Made by a program: the position numbers and the translations under genes
Shown here: piece after piece, positions 1 through 7,475 of the stretch
How the letters are laid out: every line of letters begins with the position of its first letter
How positions within the stretch are numbered: position 1 is the stretch's first letter
Notes under the pieces: generated by a model
Databases searched by the model: none
Told to the model about the DNA's origin: nothing
What the model saw: the letters and a program-made list of their open reading frames with translations, nothing else
Assembly: GCA_947167965.1 (NCBI GenBank)
Contig: CAMVJW010000012.1
Location: 1-36,150 of the forward strand
Source: an uncultured Clostridia bacterium
Lineage (GTDB): Bacteria > Bacillota > Clostridia > TANB77 > CAG-508
Reading direction: 5' to 3'
Length of the DNA stretch: 36,150 nt

Positions 1-57
1 TATTGAGGCAGAAAACATTTCGCGTTTTCCACCCCAACTATTGACAATGAACCAAAA

Positions 58-90
58 GCAAAATACCGTATTAAAGTATTTTGCCACTTT
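58..90 (-). terminator. Hairpin terminator after rpsR
   Basis: A perfect 9-bp inverted repeat (GCAAAATAC at 58-66, GTATTTTGC at 76-84) lies just past the rpsR stop. The U-run is short in the minus direction (TTTT) and better in the plus direction (CTTTTTATT), so it may stop transcription both ways. Confidence 0.55.
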
Positions 91-93
91 TTA

Positions 94-378
94 TTAGTCT
101 GTTGTATATGGTAAAATAGCAATAGTTCTTGCTCTTTTTACTGCAACAGTAATATCTCTTTGATGTTTGCTGCATGCTCCAGTTGTTCTTCTTGGTAAGA
201 TTTTACCTTTATCATTAACAAATTTTTTCATAACATCTAAATTTTTATAATCTAAAACAAAGTTTTTATCACTGCATATTGGGCATTGTTTTTTTCTTTG
301 TTTTTTAAATCTTGGATTATAATCTTCATCATAGTTTTTATTATTTCTGTTATTTTTTCTATTTTTCTTATCTGCCAT
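94..378 (-). CDS. rpsR: 30S ribosomal protein S18
   Basis: Protein S18 of the small ribosomal subunit, which binds 16S rRNA as a partner of S6. The 94-residue product has a Lys/Arg/Asn-rich N-terminal tail (about 1-30), then CPIC at 32-35 and a later Cys and His (GACSKH) that suggest the zinc-binding form of S18, and the conserved core ending [12 protein letters not shown]. It is the last gene of the rpsF-ssb-rpsR group, 28 bp after ssb, with a terminator-like hairpin directly downstream. The order is the usual one in bacteria, so the assignment is secure; zinc binding is inferred from the Cys/His spacing. Confidence 0.97.
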   Translation of the reverse strand: MADKKNRKNNRNNKNYDEDYNPRFKKQRKKQCPICSDKNFVLDYKNLDVMKKFVNDKGKILPRRTTGACSKHQRDITVAVKRARTIAILPYTTD

Positions 379-406
379 TTTTGTTTTTCACCCCTATTCT
401 TTAACA

Positions 407-841
407 TTAAAATGGTAAATCATCACTTGCTGATACCTCAAATTCTGGTGCACCATCCATTTCTCCAGGTGCTGTAGAACCAAATGCACTTCCAAATGAA
501 TCATCAGATCCTTCTGAACCTTTTTTACTATCTGCAAAGTATGCTTCTTCAGCAACAACCTCTGTTATATAATGTTTAGTTCCATTTTGATCATCCCAAG
601 TTCTAGTTTGTAATCTACCAATTATTCCTACTTGTTGACCTTTTTTAAAGTATTTGCTGCAAAATTCTCCTGTTTTATTCCAAGCAACTATATTAAAGAA
701 ATCCGCTTGTCTTTCTTCTCCTTGTCTTGTAAATCTTCTATTAACAGCTATTGAAAATGATGCAACTAATGTGTTTGTATTTTGAGTATATCTTACTTCT
801 GGGTCTCTTGTTAATCTTCCCATTAAAATTACTTTGTTCAT
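407..841 (-). CDS. ssb: Single-stranded DNA-binding protein
   Basis: SSB coats single-stranded DNA in replication, recombination and repair. The 144-residue protein has a complete OB fold (about 1-105, starting MNKVILMGRLTRDPEVRYT), a Gly/Ser-rich linker and the acidic C-terminal tip DDLPF that recruits partner proteins. It lies between rpsF and rpsR, as is common in Firmicutes. The start has a good SD (GGTGAGG upstream of the ATG). The C-terminal linker is short, giving a somewhat compact SSB, but nothing appears missing. Confidence 0.97.
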   Translation of the reverse strand: MNKVILMGRLTRDPEVRYTQNTNTLVASFSIAVNRRFTRQGEERQADFFNIVAWNKTGEFCSKYFKKGQQVGIIGRLQTRTWDDQNGTKHYITEVVAEEAYFADSKKGSEGSDDSFGSAFGSTAPGEMDGAPEFEVSASDDLPF

Positions 842-908
842 ATTTTACCTCACCTTTCTTTAAATAAAGGCCCCTTACTTTATTAATTTTTATTTTTTTG
901 CTTTTTAA

Positions 909-1193
909 TTAAGCTTCTTTTCTTACAACAATGAATTTTAGAACATCATCCATTATTCTGTAATTTCTTTCAAGCTCAGCTATTGATTCTGGCTTTGCTT
1001 CAAAATTGAATAACATGTAAAATGCTTCACTTTGTTTTTTAATTTGATAAGCTAATTTCTTTTTTCCCATGTTTTCAACAGATTCTACTTTTCCATTTTC
1101 ATTTATTAATCCTGTAACTTTTTCTTCTAAAGCTTTTAGAGCTTCATCAGTACAGTTTGGATTAATAATGATAATACTTTCGTATTTATTCAT
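909..1193 (-). CDS. rpsF: 30S ribosomal protein S6
   Basis: S6 forms a heterodimer with S18 on the platform of the 30S subunit. The open frame extends upstream to 1226, but those codons span the Shine-Dalgarno site itself (AAAAGGAGG at 1201-1209), so the start is the ATG at 1193, giving 94 residues beginning MNKYESIIIINPN. The ferredoxin-like fold is complete and ends in the typical ...IMDDVLKFIVVRKEA. It is the first gene of the rpsF-ssb-rpsR operon and has its own promoter (1282-1310). Confidence 0.96.
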   Translation of the reverse strand: MNKYESIIIINPNCTDEALKALEEKVTGLINENGKVESVENMGKKKLAYQIKKQSEAFYMLFNFEAKPESIAELERNYRIMDDVLKFIVVRKEA

Positions 1194-1246
1194 TATTTCA
1201 CCTCCTTTTGGATATATAACCCGCAACTACATCTTTTATTACGAGT

Positions 1247-1281
1247 AAGGACTGTTAAAACATAAAATTTTAACAGTCCTT
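1247..1281. terminator. Perfect 14-bp hairpin between ftsH and rpsF
   Basis: AAGGACTGTTAAAA (1247-1260) pairs perfectly with 1268-1281 around a 7-nt loop. It lies between the ftsH stop and rpsF. The minus side lacks a T-run, while the plus side reads TTATTTT, so it is not a textbook terminator for ftsH. It abuts the rpsF -10 box, and the predicted rpsF transcript would start inside or at the edge of the stem. Its AAGGACWGT core recurs in hairpins elsewhere in the window. Confidence 0.5.
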
Positions 1282-1310
1282 ATTTTAACATATATTTATT
1301 TATTTTGCAA
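1282..1310 (-). promoter_or_regulatory. Promoter of rpsF-ssb-rpsR
   Basis: On the minus strand TTGCAA (1310-1305), a 17-bp spacer and TAAAAT (1287-1282) with an upstream TG (extended -10). Predicted start of transcription is near 1275. The TTGCAA -35 recurs at several other promoters in this window. Confidence 0.6.
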
Positions 1311-1340
1311 GTGGTAAATTTTAAAAATATTTATATAAAT

Positions 1341-3146
1341 CTAATCACTAAACACTCTGTCGAATTCTTCGCCATCAATTTTTTCTCTTTCTAAAAGAAT
1401 TCCCGCAACAATGTGAAGTTTATCTATGTTGTTAGATAATATTTCTTTTGCTGTTGTATATGCCATATCAATAATTCTTTTAACTTCAAGGTCTATTAAT
1501 GCTGCTGTAGCTTCTGAATAGTTTTTAGTTTGAGCTAAATCTCTTCCTAAAAATACTTCACCATTTCCTTGATCTAACATGATAGTTCCTAATTTATCGC
1601 TCATACCATAAACCGTTACCATACTTCTTGCAATAGATGTTGCTCTTTCTATATCATTACTTGCTCCTGTTGATATATCATTTAATATTAACGCCTCTGC
1701 AACTCTACCACCAAGTAATGACACTATTTGTTCTTCCATTGCTGTTTTTGACATAAAAGATTTGTCCTCTGTAGGACGATACATTGTATATCCTCCAGCC
1801 ATTCCTCTTGGTACAATTGAAATCTCATGTACTGGGTCTACTGTAGGTAAAAATTTACTTACAACTGCATGGCCTGCTTCGTGATACGCAACAAGTTTCT
1901 TTTCATGTTCGTTTCTAACTTTTGTTTTCTTTTCTGGTCCCATAGTAACTTTAACCATTGCATCTTCAATTTCTTGCATTCCTATTTCAGTTTTATCTCT
2001 TCTTGCAGCTAAAAGCGCTGCTTCATTTAATACATTTTCTAAGTCTGCGCCTGCAAATCCAGAAGTATTTTTTGCTATAATTCTTAAATCAACATCATCT
2101 GCTAATCTTTTCTTTTTACTATGAACTTCTAATATTTGCTCTCTTGCCTTAACATCTGGTGCTCCTACTACAATTTGTCTGTCAAATCTTCCAGCTCTTA
2201 AAAGTGCTTTATCCAGTACATCTGGTCTATTTGTTGCAGCTAAAACAATTACTCCTTCATTTGCAGCAAATCCGTCCATTTCAACTAATAATTGGTTTAG
2301 TGTTTGTTCTCTTTCATCATGTCCTCCACCAAGTCCAGCTCCTCTTTGACGACCTACCGCATCTATTTCGTCTATAAATATAATACATGGTGCATTTCTT
2401 TTTGCTTGTTCAAATAAGTCTCTAACTCTTGATGCTCCAACACCAACAAACATTTCAACAAAGTCTGAACCACTTATAATAAAAAATGGTACTCCAGCTT
2501 CTCCTGCAACTGCTTTTGCAAGAAGTGTTTTTCCTGTTCCTGGTCCTCCAACTAATAATACTCCTTTTGGGATTCTTGCTCCCATATCTGTGTATTTTTT
2601 TGGATTTTTTAAAAATTCTACTATTTCGCTAAGTTCTTCTTTTTCTTCATCTACTCCGGCTACATCATCAAATGTAACTTTATTTTTTTCTGCTGAATTA
2701 ATAAGTCTTGCTCTACTTTTTCCAAATGATAATGTTTTATTTCCACCTTGTGCATTTCCTGAATTCATCATTAAGAACCAGAAAATGAAAAAGATTATTA
2801 ATAGTCCAAATGGAGTTATTAAACTAAATAATGTCATCCAAATAGAAACAGATTCTCTTTCTAAAGCTATTTCTCCACTTTTAATGTTTTCGCCCATATA
2901 TTCTACAAAACTGTCTAAACTTGGTATATTAACTTGCTTTTCGACTTTGTCATTATTTAATGTAACTTTTGCAGAATCTCCATCGGCTGATATAACTATT
3001 TTAGATACATTTTTCATTTCTATATTTGTTACCAATTCCGTATAATTCATTTTTGAATTACTATTTTCTATTATTGAAGATACTACAACTATTACAATTA
3101 CTCCAATAATAAGCCATATTGCTAATGATTTTATTCCATTTCTCAC
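1341..3146 (-). CDS. ftsH: ATP-dependent zinc metalloprotease FtsH
   Basis: Membrane-anchored AAA+ protease that degrades misassembled membrane proteins and selected cytosolic regulators. The 601-residue protein has two transmembrane segments (about 8-25 and 103-127) around an extracytoplasmic loop, then Walker A GGPGTGKT (200-207, where GPPGTGKT is usual), Walker B IIFIDE (255-260), the second region of homology with ATNRPDVLD and GRFDR, and the M41 zinc site HEAGH (422-426), with Asp498 in GASNDIE as the likely third ligand. The start is GTG at 3146, eight bases after AGGAGG. In many Firmicutes hpt and tilS lie immediately upstream; here a five-gene block separates ftsH from tilS and no hpt is present. 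It has its own promoter. Confidence 0.97.
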   Translation of the reverse strand: MRNGIKSLAIWLIIGVIVIVVVSSIIENSNSKMNYTELVTNIEMKNVSKIVISADGDSAKVTLNNDKVEKQVNIPSLDSFVEYMGENIKSGEIALERESVSIWMTLFSLITPFGLLIIFFIFWFLMMNSGNAQGGNKTLSFGKSRARLINSAEKNKVTFDDVAGVDEEKEELSEIVEFLKNPKKYTDMGARIPKGVLLVGGPGTGKTLLAKAVAGEAGVPFFIISGSDFVEMFVGVGASRVRDLFEQAKRNAPCIIFIDEIDAVGRQRGAGLGGGHDEREQTLNQLLVEMDGFAANEGVIVLAATNRPDVLDKALLRAGRFDRQIVVGAPDVKAREQILEVHSKKKRLADDVDLRIIAKNTSGFAGADLENVLNEAALLAARRDKTEIGMQEIEDAMVKVTMGPEKKTKVRNEHEKKLVAYHEAGHAVVSKFLPTVDPVHEISIVPRGMAGGYTMYRPTEDKSFMSKTAMEEQIVSLLGGRVAEALILNDISTGASNDIERATSIARSMVTVYGMSDKLGTIMLDQGNGEVFLGRDLAQTKNYSEATAALIDLEVKRIIDMAYTTAKEILSNNIDKLHIVAGILLEREKIDGEEFDRVFSD

Positions 3147-3172
3147 AATTTTATCCTCCTTCAGTAATTGAT

Positions 3173-3201
3173 ACTATAACATAAGCACTTTTTTTTTGCA
3201 A
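3173..3201 (-). promoter_or_regulatory. Promoter of ftsH
   Basis: Minus strand TTGCAA (3201-3196), 17-bp spacer ending in TGT, and TATAGT (3178-3173). The predicted mRNA start is about 20 nt upstream of the ftsH GTG. Confidence 0.6.
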
Positions 3202-3240
3202 TAGTTTTAGAACTAATATTTTTGTTTTAATTATCTAATA

Positions 3241-4458
3241 TTACTCCAAAATATTCCTTAAATCTACAGCATATTTCTTTATTTCTGAATATGTCTTATA
3301 ATTTTTATCAATTTCCTTTTTATTGATGCTTATATATCCTCTATATTCTCCATCATCAGGTAAATCACAGATGAAAGTTTCTTTATTAATTCCAGCAATT
3401 CCACTACCTATATTTTTTATAAGTTTTGGTTCTTTTTCCAAAACTGTACTGTAATCTACAAAAAGTGTTTTCATATTGCTTTGCATAAATATTTTCAAAG
3501 TATTATTATTTTTATATTTTTCTACTTCTTCTTTTTTAAATAAAAAGATTCTTTCTATTATAGCTCCTCTGTTAATCGCCTCTAAATTGTTTAATCTAAA
3601 CTTCATTTCTAAAGGTGTTTCTGTCCACTCACTATCCATCATCTGTGATACAAGCCAAAAGAAGTCGTTCTTACTTAATTGTGAATAGTAATAATTTAAA
3701 ATTTTATAATATTCACCAGTTTTAAATAATTTACTTTTTCCATTTTTGTCAAATTCAATAATAACACCATTTGTATTAATTATATTCCCTGTGCTATTTG
3801 AGAATCCTGTTAATAATTGATTTATATCTTTTGATAGATTCTTATAATCAAGTAAATACTTTTTTTCTTCTGATAATTCTACATTTAAAGTATTAACTCT
3901 AATTGCAAGTTCTTCTATTAACTGTTTTTCTAATTTCAAAAAACTTTTCTTTTTATTTGATTTAATTAATAAAATAGGTGAATTACAATATAATTTTTTA
4001 GCCATTGTATTTACTACATTATTATAGTTTTTTAGTTTTTTGTCGCTATTTTCTAAATCAATCACTATAATCCCATCATAGTATTTATTAGTTGCTTCTT
4101 TTAATTTTTCATGATTATTTTCATATTGGTATAAATTTATTTCTTTAAAAAATTCTAATTCACTATTAATATTATTTGAATATATACCATCTAATATATA
4201 TCCATCTGATTTTAGTAAAGGTATTAAATATTCACATATTTTTTCTTCTATGTTTATAATTATAACTCTTTTTTTAGTATTTATATATTTTGATATATTT
4301 GCTCTTTTATCAGATGGTTTTAAAGTATTTTCAGGAATAAACCATTGCCTTCCATTTTTGAAAGCTCCATCAATTCTTCCATCTTTACACAGTTTTATTA
4401 TTCTTCTTTCTGTTATTCCCCATTTTTCAGAGAATTGTCTAGCATTTAAATATTTCAT
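3241..4458 (-). CDS. HTH (MerR/excisionase-like) protein with Rossmann-like middle and extra C-terminal domain
   Basis: The 405-residue protein starts with a winged-helix DNA-binding domain of the MerR/excisionase type (about 1-50: LNARQFSEKWGITERRI ... GAFKNGRQWFIP). A Rossmann-like alpha/beta segment follows (about 62-170, strands such as RVIIINI and DGIIVIDL), possibly a degenerate dehydrogenase-like or receiver-like fold. A C-terminal part (about 240-405) contains AINRGAIIERIFLF and resembles the product of the nearby gene at 5597-6163. No catalytic residues were recognised. It starts 4 bp after the preceding gene, whose last codons supply GGAGGAG as its SD, so the two are translationally coupled. 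It is plausibly a transcription regulator of the block; that role is inferred. Confidence 0.7.
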   Translation of the reverse strand: MKYLNARQFSEKWGITERRIIKLCKDGRIDGAFKNGRQWFIPENTLKPSDKRANISKYINTKKRVIIINIEEKICEYLIPLLKSDGYILDGIYSNNINSELEFFKEINLYQYENNHEKLKEATNKYYDGIIVIDLENSDKKLKNYNNVVNTMAKKLYCNSPILLIKSNKKKSFLKLEKQLIEELAIRVNTLNVELSEEKKYLLDYKNLSKDINQLLTGFSNSTGNIINTNGVIIEFDKNGKSKLFKTGEYYKILNYYYSQLSKNDFFWLVSQMMDSEWTETPLEMKFRLNNLEAINRGAIIERIFLFKKEEVEKYKNNNTLKIFMQSNMKTLFVDYSTVLEKEPKLIKNIGSGIAGINKETFICDLPDDGEYRGYISINKKEIDKNYKTYSEIKKYAVDLRNILE

Positions 4459-4462
4459 ATGA

Positions 4463-5458
4463 CTATATACCGTCTCCTCCTACTACATTTTCTTTTTCAT
4501 TTTCTTTTTCAATCTTTTCGAGTGCTTCTTCAATTAGTTTTCCTCTTGTTCTTATTCTGTAAAATGTATAATCTTTCACATATCTCATATATTTTGTGTC
4601 CCCTATTTTTATAATCTTTTCAACCATTTTCCTAAACATTTCTTGTGAAATACTTTCTACTGATGATAAGAATTCATATATTCCCATTTGGTCAGATATG
4701 TTTAGTTCTTCTTTAGCTAATTCTTCTATATATATCTTTTTTTTCTCTGGGTTAATACCTTTTAAATGTTCAATATAATTTGCTAATTCACATATCAGAT
4801 ATGGATTTTTAGTTTCAATAATTTTTTCTACTAGTAAATTAGTATTATTCTTATTTGCTTTATAATCATCTAAGGAATTTGGAAAATATTCTTTTCTATT
4901 TTCACTAGCCTCACTTAGCGCCTCTCTATATTCATCCAATTTGACTTTTTTTAATAATTCTGGATTTGCAACTTCTTCAGCATTTGTATAATCTCTTCCA
5001 ACACTTAACACTCTAATATCCCAATAACTTTCTGTAGCATATAATGCTTTTAAATACCTATCTAAATCAATTCCCTGAACAAAACCTATACAATATCTAA
5101 TTAATTTAGCATTTTTACTTTCTAAAATCTCACTTTGAAGTTTTTCTAGTTTTATACTATTTATTCCTAAATCCTTAAGGCTACTATATTTAATTTGCTC
5201 ACTTCTAATATCAACTATTAAGAAAAAAAGCTCATAAATTTGTAAAATATCCCCAGTTCCTATTATGTCATCTATTCCTTTTTCAATTAATGTTAAATCT
5301 ATAGGCGAATTTTTCTTTAATTCATTTTCAACTTTATTAATAACATCATATGGATTTTGTTGGGATTGTTGACTAGGATAGCATCCAATTCTTTTTAAGA
5401 ACTCTACTCTTCCGCTTAACCCATATGGATTTTTGGGAATTTCATTTTCAATACTCAT
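4463..5458 (-). CDS. Helical-repeat protein of unknown function
   Basis: Family not recognised. An open frame runs up to 5584, but a perfect-consensus promoter lies inside that extension and the ATG at 5458 follows AAGGAG by 11 bases, so a 331-residue product beginning MSIENEIPKNPYGL is preferred. The protein is soluble, mostly helical and rich in Lys/Glu. Similar segments recur about every 60-80 residues (IIGTGD..QIYEL, ILESKNAKLIRY, IIETKNPYLICEL, IIKIGDTKYMRY), which suggests an alpha-solenoid scaffold. The tail is a charged helix (EKIEKENEKEN). It forms a two-gene unit with the downstream HTH protein (4 bp apart), so the pair may act together; nothing in the sequence shows how. Confidence 0.65.
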   Translation of the reverse strand: MSIENEIPKNPYGLSGRVEFLKRIGCYPSQQSQQNPYDVINKVENELKKNSPIDLTLIEKGIDDIIGTGDILQIYELFFLIVDIRSEQIKYSSLKDLGINSIKLEKLQSEILESKNAKLIRYCIGFVQGIDLDRYLKALYATESYWDIRVLSVGRDYTNAEEVANPELLKKVKLDEYREALSEASENRKEYFPNSLDDYKANKNNTNLLVEKIIETKNPYLICELANYIEHLKGINPEKKKIYIEELAKEELNISDQMGIYEFLSSVESISQEMFRKMVEKIIKIGDTKYMRYVKDYTFYRIRTRGKLIEEALEKIEKENEKENVVGGDGI

Positions 5459-5488
5459 AACTGTTCCATCTCCTTGAATATAGTCTGT

Positions 5489-5517
5489 ATTATATTCTAT
5501 TTTCGGAACACTGTCAA
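5489..5517 (-). promoter_or_regulatory. Perfect-consensus promoter of the helical-repeat/HTH gene pair
   Basis: Minus strand TTGACA (5517-5512), exactly 17 bp, TATAAT (5494-5489). The predicted mRNA starts near 5482, just before the SD at 5475-5470. The spacer is nearly identical to that of the promoter at 7409-7437. The -35 overlaps an ACA-N-TGT dyad (plus strand GGAACACTGTCAA, 5505-5517), a candidate operator. Confidence 0.75.
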
Positions 5518-5596
5518 TTAGCAAGTTTTCAATACACATATAAATACAATACAAAAGAAAATGAATAACATATAGTTCATCCATTTTCTTTTTTGT

Positions 5597-6163
5597 TTAA
5601 TTTAATTCAATTGCTTTTATAATTCCACTTTCAATGAAATTTAATATATTCATAAAACTTTCTCTAATCTGCGTAATAATTATCTCATTATTAATGAGAT
5701 ATCCTATTTTTTCTTCATCTGTAAAAGAATCTATTATAATTTCTCCATTTTTAAGATCATTTGTTTCAAACATTTGAAAACCTTTATTAATCTTTTTATA
5801 ATCTTTTAAGCAATATTTCTTAACATCATTCTCTTTAACTAAGTATAATCTTCCTCTATTAGTAGTATTTATATAATTGTATCTTACTAATTCATTATTT
5901 ACTATTTTTTCATTCATTTTCTCACTTACAATAATAATTCTAATAACATTTGCTCCATTTTTCATTGCTTCTATACTATATTTAACATATTCTTTTTCTT
6001 CCTTTTTATTAATCCAGTCATAATCTGGAGCTATATCCATACAATAAGCGTTCCATTTTTCATCTAAAATTAAGAATTTATCATTTATGTATTTATAGTC
6101 TGCACTTTTACCATTCTTTTGTATTTCCATCTTTATTAATTCATCTAATGAATCCTTTTCCAT
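5597..6163 (-). CDS. Unknown 188-residue protein sharing a domain with the HTH protein
   Basis: No family was recognised. It is a soluble, charged, 188-residue protein. By eye, its middle and C-terminal part (W..YCMDIAPDYDW ... YSIEAMKNGANVIRIIIV, about 37-80) aligns with the C-terminal half of the HTH protein at 3241-4458 (FWLVSQMMDSEW ... LEAINRGAIIERIFLF). Both share an acidic-Trp motif, an A..xGA..xRI signature and a similar mixed alpha/beta tail. It follows the ygjV-like gene at 6183 by 19 bp and has an AGAGG SD nine bases from its ATG, so it is the last gene of the operon that starts at 7355. A stand-alone sensor or ligand-binding version of the HTH protein's C-terminal domain is one possibility. 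Confidence 0.6.
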   Translation of the reverse strand: MEKDSLDELIKMEIQKNGKSADYKYINDKFLILDEKWNAYCMDIAPDYDWINKKEEKEYVKYSIEAMKNGANVIRIIIVSEKMNEKIVNNELVRYNYINTTNRGRLYLVKENDVKKYCLKDYKKINKGFQMFETNDLKNGEIIIDSFTDEEKIGYLINNEIIITQIRESFMNILNFIESGIIKAIELN

Positions 6164-6182
6164 ACATAAACACCTCTCTAAT

Positions 6183-6746
6183 CTATTTATTATTTTGAAA
6201 AACCTTTTGTTTGTCTGTTATTTTACTTCTTATATATCCAACTATTGAGCAAATAAGTATAATAGATTCAAATACTACACCAAATATGGATTTAACAAAA
6301 ATATTATATAGAATCCAACAAATTCCAACTGGTGTTCCTAGTGCTTTATATATTTTTTCATTTTTCTGCCAAATTGAAAAAGTATAAATTGCAGTTGCAA
6401 TTATTGAAAGCATACTAAACAAACCTTCATATGTAAATATAGCTGAAATTATAAGTCCTATATAGAAAACAATAATTACACATAAATATGCTTTTTGAGA
6501 ACTTTTTTCATCTTTAATTTTATCTGAAATCAACATCATAGAAATTTCCCTGATAATAGCTAAAATACACATTATAAATCCAGATTTTGCATTTAATAAT
6601 AGATATGCCATTCCTTGAAAAGCATTTGAAAAAATACTTAGTACTAATACTTTTTTTCTAGCCTTTATTTGATATGTAAGTCCTAATAACACATACATTA
6701 TAATTGTTAATATTTGTGAAACTATATAAATCTGTTCTGGTTCCAT
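6183..6746 (-). CDS. YgjV-family inner-membrane protein (copy 2)
   Basis: This 187-residue integral membrane protein has about six hydrophobic segments. It matches the pattern of the YgjV family (functionally uncharacterised bacterial membrane proteins): a TYQ(I/V)K.RKK loop, a central LLLNAKSG segment, SIWQKNEK(I/V)YKALGTPVGI and LYNIFVKS(I/L)FGV near the C-terminus. About two thirds of the residues are identical by eye to the gene immediately upstream (6798-7355), so the pair arose by tandem duplication. It has GGAGG 12 bases before its ATG and is the second gene of the operon starting at 7355. Confidence 0.75.
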   Translation of the reverse strand: MEPEQIYIVSQILTIIMYVLLGLTYQIKARKKVLVLSIFSNAFQGMAYLLLNAKSGFIMCILAIIREISMMLISDKIKDEKSSQKAYLCVIIVFYIGLIISAIFTYEGLFSMLSIIATAIYTFSIWQKNEKIYKALGTPVGICWILYNIFVKSIFGVVFESIILICSIVGYIRSKITDKQKVFQNNK

Positions 6747-6784
6747 CTATCTTATTTTCCTCCATCATTTTATTAATCTAAATA

Positions 6785-6797
6785 TAAACACTGTTCT
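6785..6797. promoter_or_regulatory. Third copy of the operator-like dyad of the accessory block
   Basis: Minus strand AGAACAGTGTTTA, in the 51-bp gap between the two ygjV-like genes, resembles the plus-strand motifs GGAACACTGTCAA (5505-5517) and AGAACAATGTCAA (7425-7437) that overlap the two promoters of the block. It is not associated with a clear -35/-10 pair. Confidence 0.35.
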
Positions 6798-7355
6798 TTA
6801 TACAATAAAAGTCTTTTGTTTATCTGTTAGTATGCTTCTTATATATCCAACTATAGAACATATTAAAACTGCACTTTCTAATATCACACCAAATAATGAT
6901 TTTACAAAAATATTATATATAATTAAACAAATACTTACTGGAGTTCCTAACGCTTTATAGACTTTTTCATTTTTTTGCCATATTGAATATGTGTAAATTA
7001 CGGTTGCAATTATTGAAAACATGCTTAATATCCCCTCATATGTATAAATAGCAGAAATTGCACTGCAAATATAGAACAATACTATCACACCTAAATAAGC
7101 TTTTTTAGCTTTATTTTCATCCTTAATTTTATCCAAAATTATAATTAACGAGCTTCCTCTTATTATTGCTAAAATACACATCACCAATCCAGATTTTGCA
7201 TTTAATAGAAAAAATGCTATTCCTTGCAAGGTATTTGATAATATACTTAACAATAATAGTTTTTTTCTAGATTTTACTTGATATGTAATGCCTAATGTTA
7301 CATACATTAGTATAGTTAGTATTTGTGAGCTAATATAAACTGATGATAATTCCAT
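6798..7355 (-). CDS. YgjV-family inner-membrane protein (copy 1)
   Basis: First gene of the accessory operon; 185 residues, about six transmembrane segments, starting MELSSVYISSQILTILMYV. It has the same YgjV-type landmarks as its neighbour: TYQVKSRKK, FLLNAKSG, YEGILSM, IWQKNEKVYKALGTPVSI, YNIFVKSLFGV and a tail TDKQK. The SD AGGAG lies eight bases before the ATG, and the perfect promoter at 7409-7437 lies just upstream. The family has no established function that I know of. Two diverged copies side by side could form a heteromeric membrane complex, which is inference. Confidence 0.75.
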   Translation of the reverse strand: MELSSVYISSQILTILMYVTLGITYQVKSRKKLLLLSILSNTLQGIAFFLLNAKSGLVMCILAIIRGSSLIIILDKIKDENKAKKAYLGVIVLFYICSAISAIYTYEGILSMFSIIATVIYTYSIWQKNEKVYKALGTPVSICLIIYNIFVKSLFGVILESAVLICSIVGYIRSILTDKQKTFIV

Positions 7356-7408
7356 ATAACCAATTCTCCTATCGGTGTTTTATTCTTTATTCGGTATGTT
7401 ACATTTAC

Positions 7409-7437
7409 ATTATATTCTTTTTTCAGAACAATGTCAA
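7409..7437 (-). promoter_or_regulatory. Perfect-consensus promoter of the ygjV-like operon
   Basis: Minus strand TTGACA (7437-7432), 17 bp, TATAAT (7414-7409). Over the 29 positions of the promoter it matches the one at 5489-5517 at 26, including most of the spacer. The plus-strand motif AGAACAATGTCAA (7425-7437) overlaps the -35. It starts only about 7 bp beyond the tilS terminator. Confidence 0.75.
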
Positions 7438-7443
7438 TAGTGT

Positions 7444-7471
7444 AAAAAAAAGAACTGTTTTATGCAGCCCT
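7444..7471 (-). terminator. Rho-independent terminator after tilS
   Basis: Minus strand AGGGCTG (7471-7465), 7-nt loop, CAGTTCT (7457-7451, paired with two G-U), then a run of T (7451-7444). It is directly downstream of the tilS stop codon. Confidence 0.75.
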
Positions 7472-7475
7472 TATA

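Noticed and set aside
2545..2570. Mutated Walker A in FtsH (GGPGTGKT)
   Set aside because: The second position of GPPGTGKT is not catalytic and all essential residues are intact; I do not regard it as a defect.
5459..5584. N-terminal extension of the helical-repeat protein
   Set aside because: A perfect promoter and an SD lie within the extension, and the upstream ATG at 5584 has no SD, so the start at 5458 is preferred.
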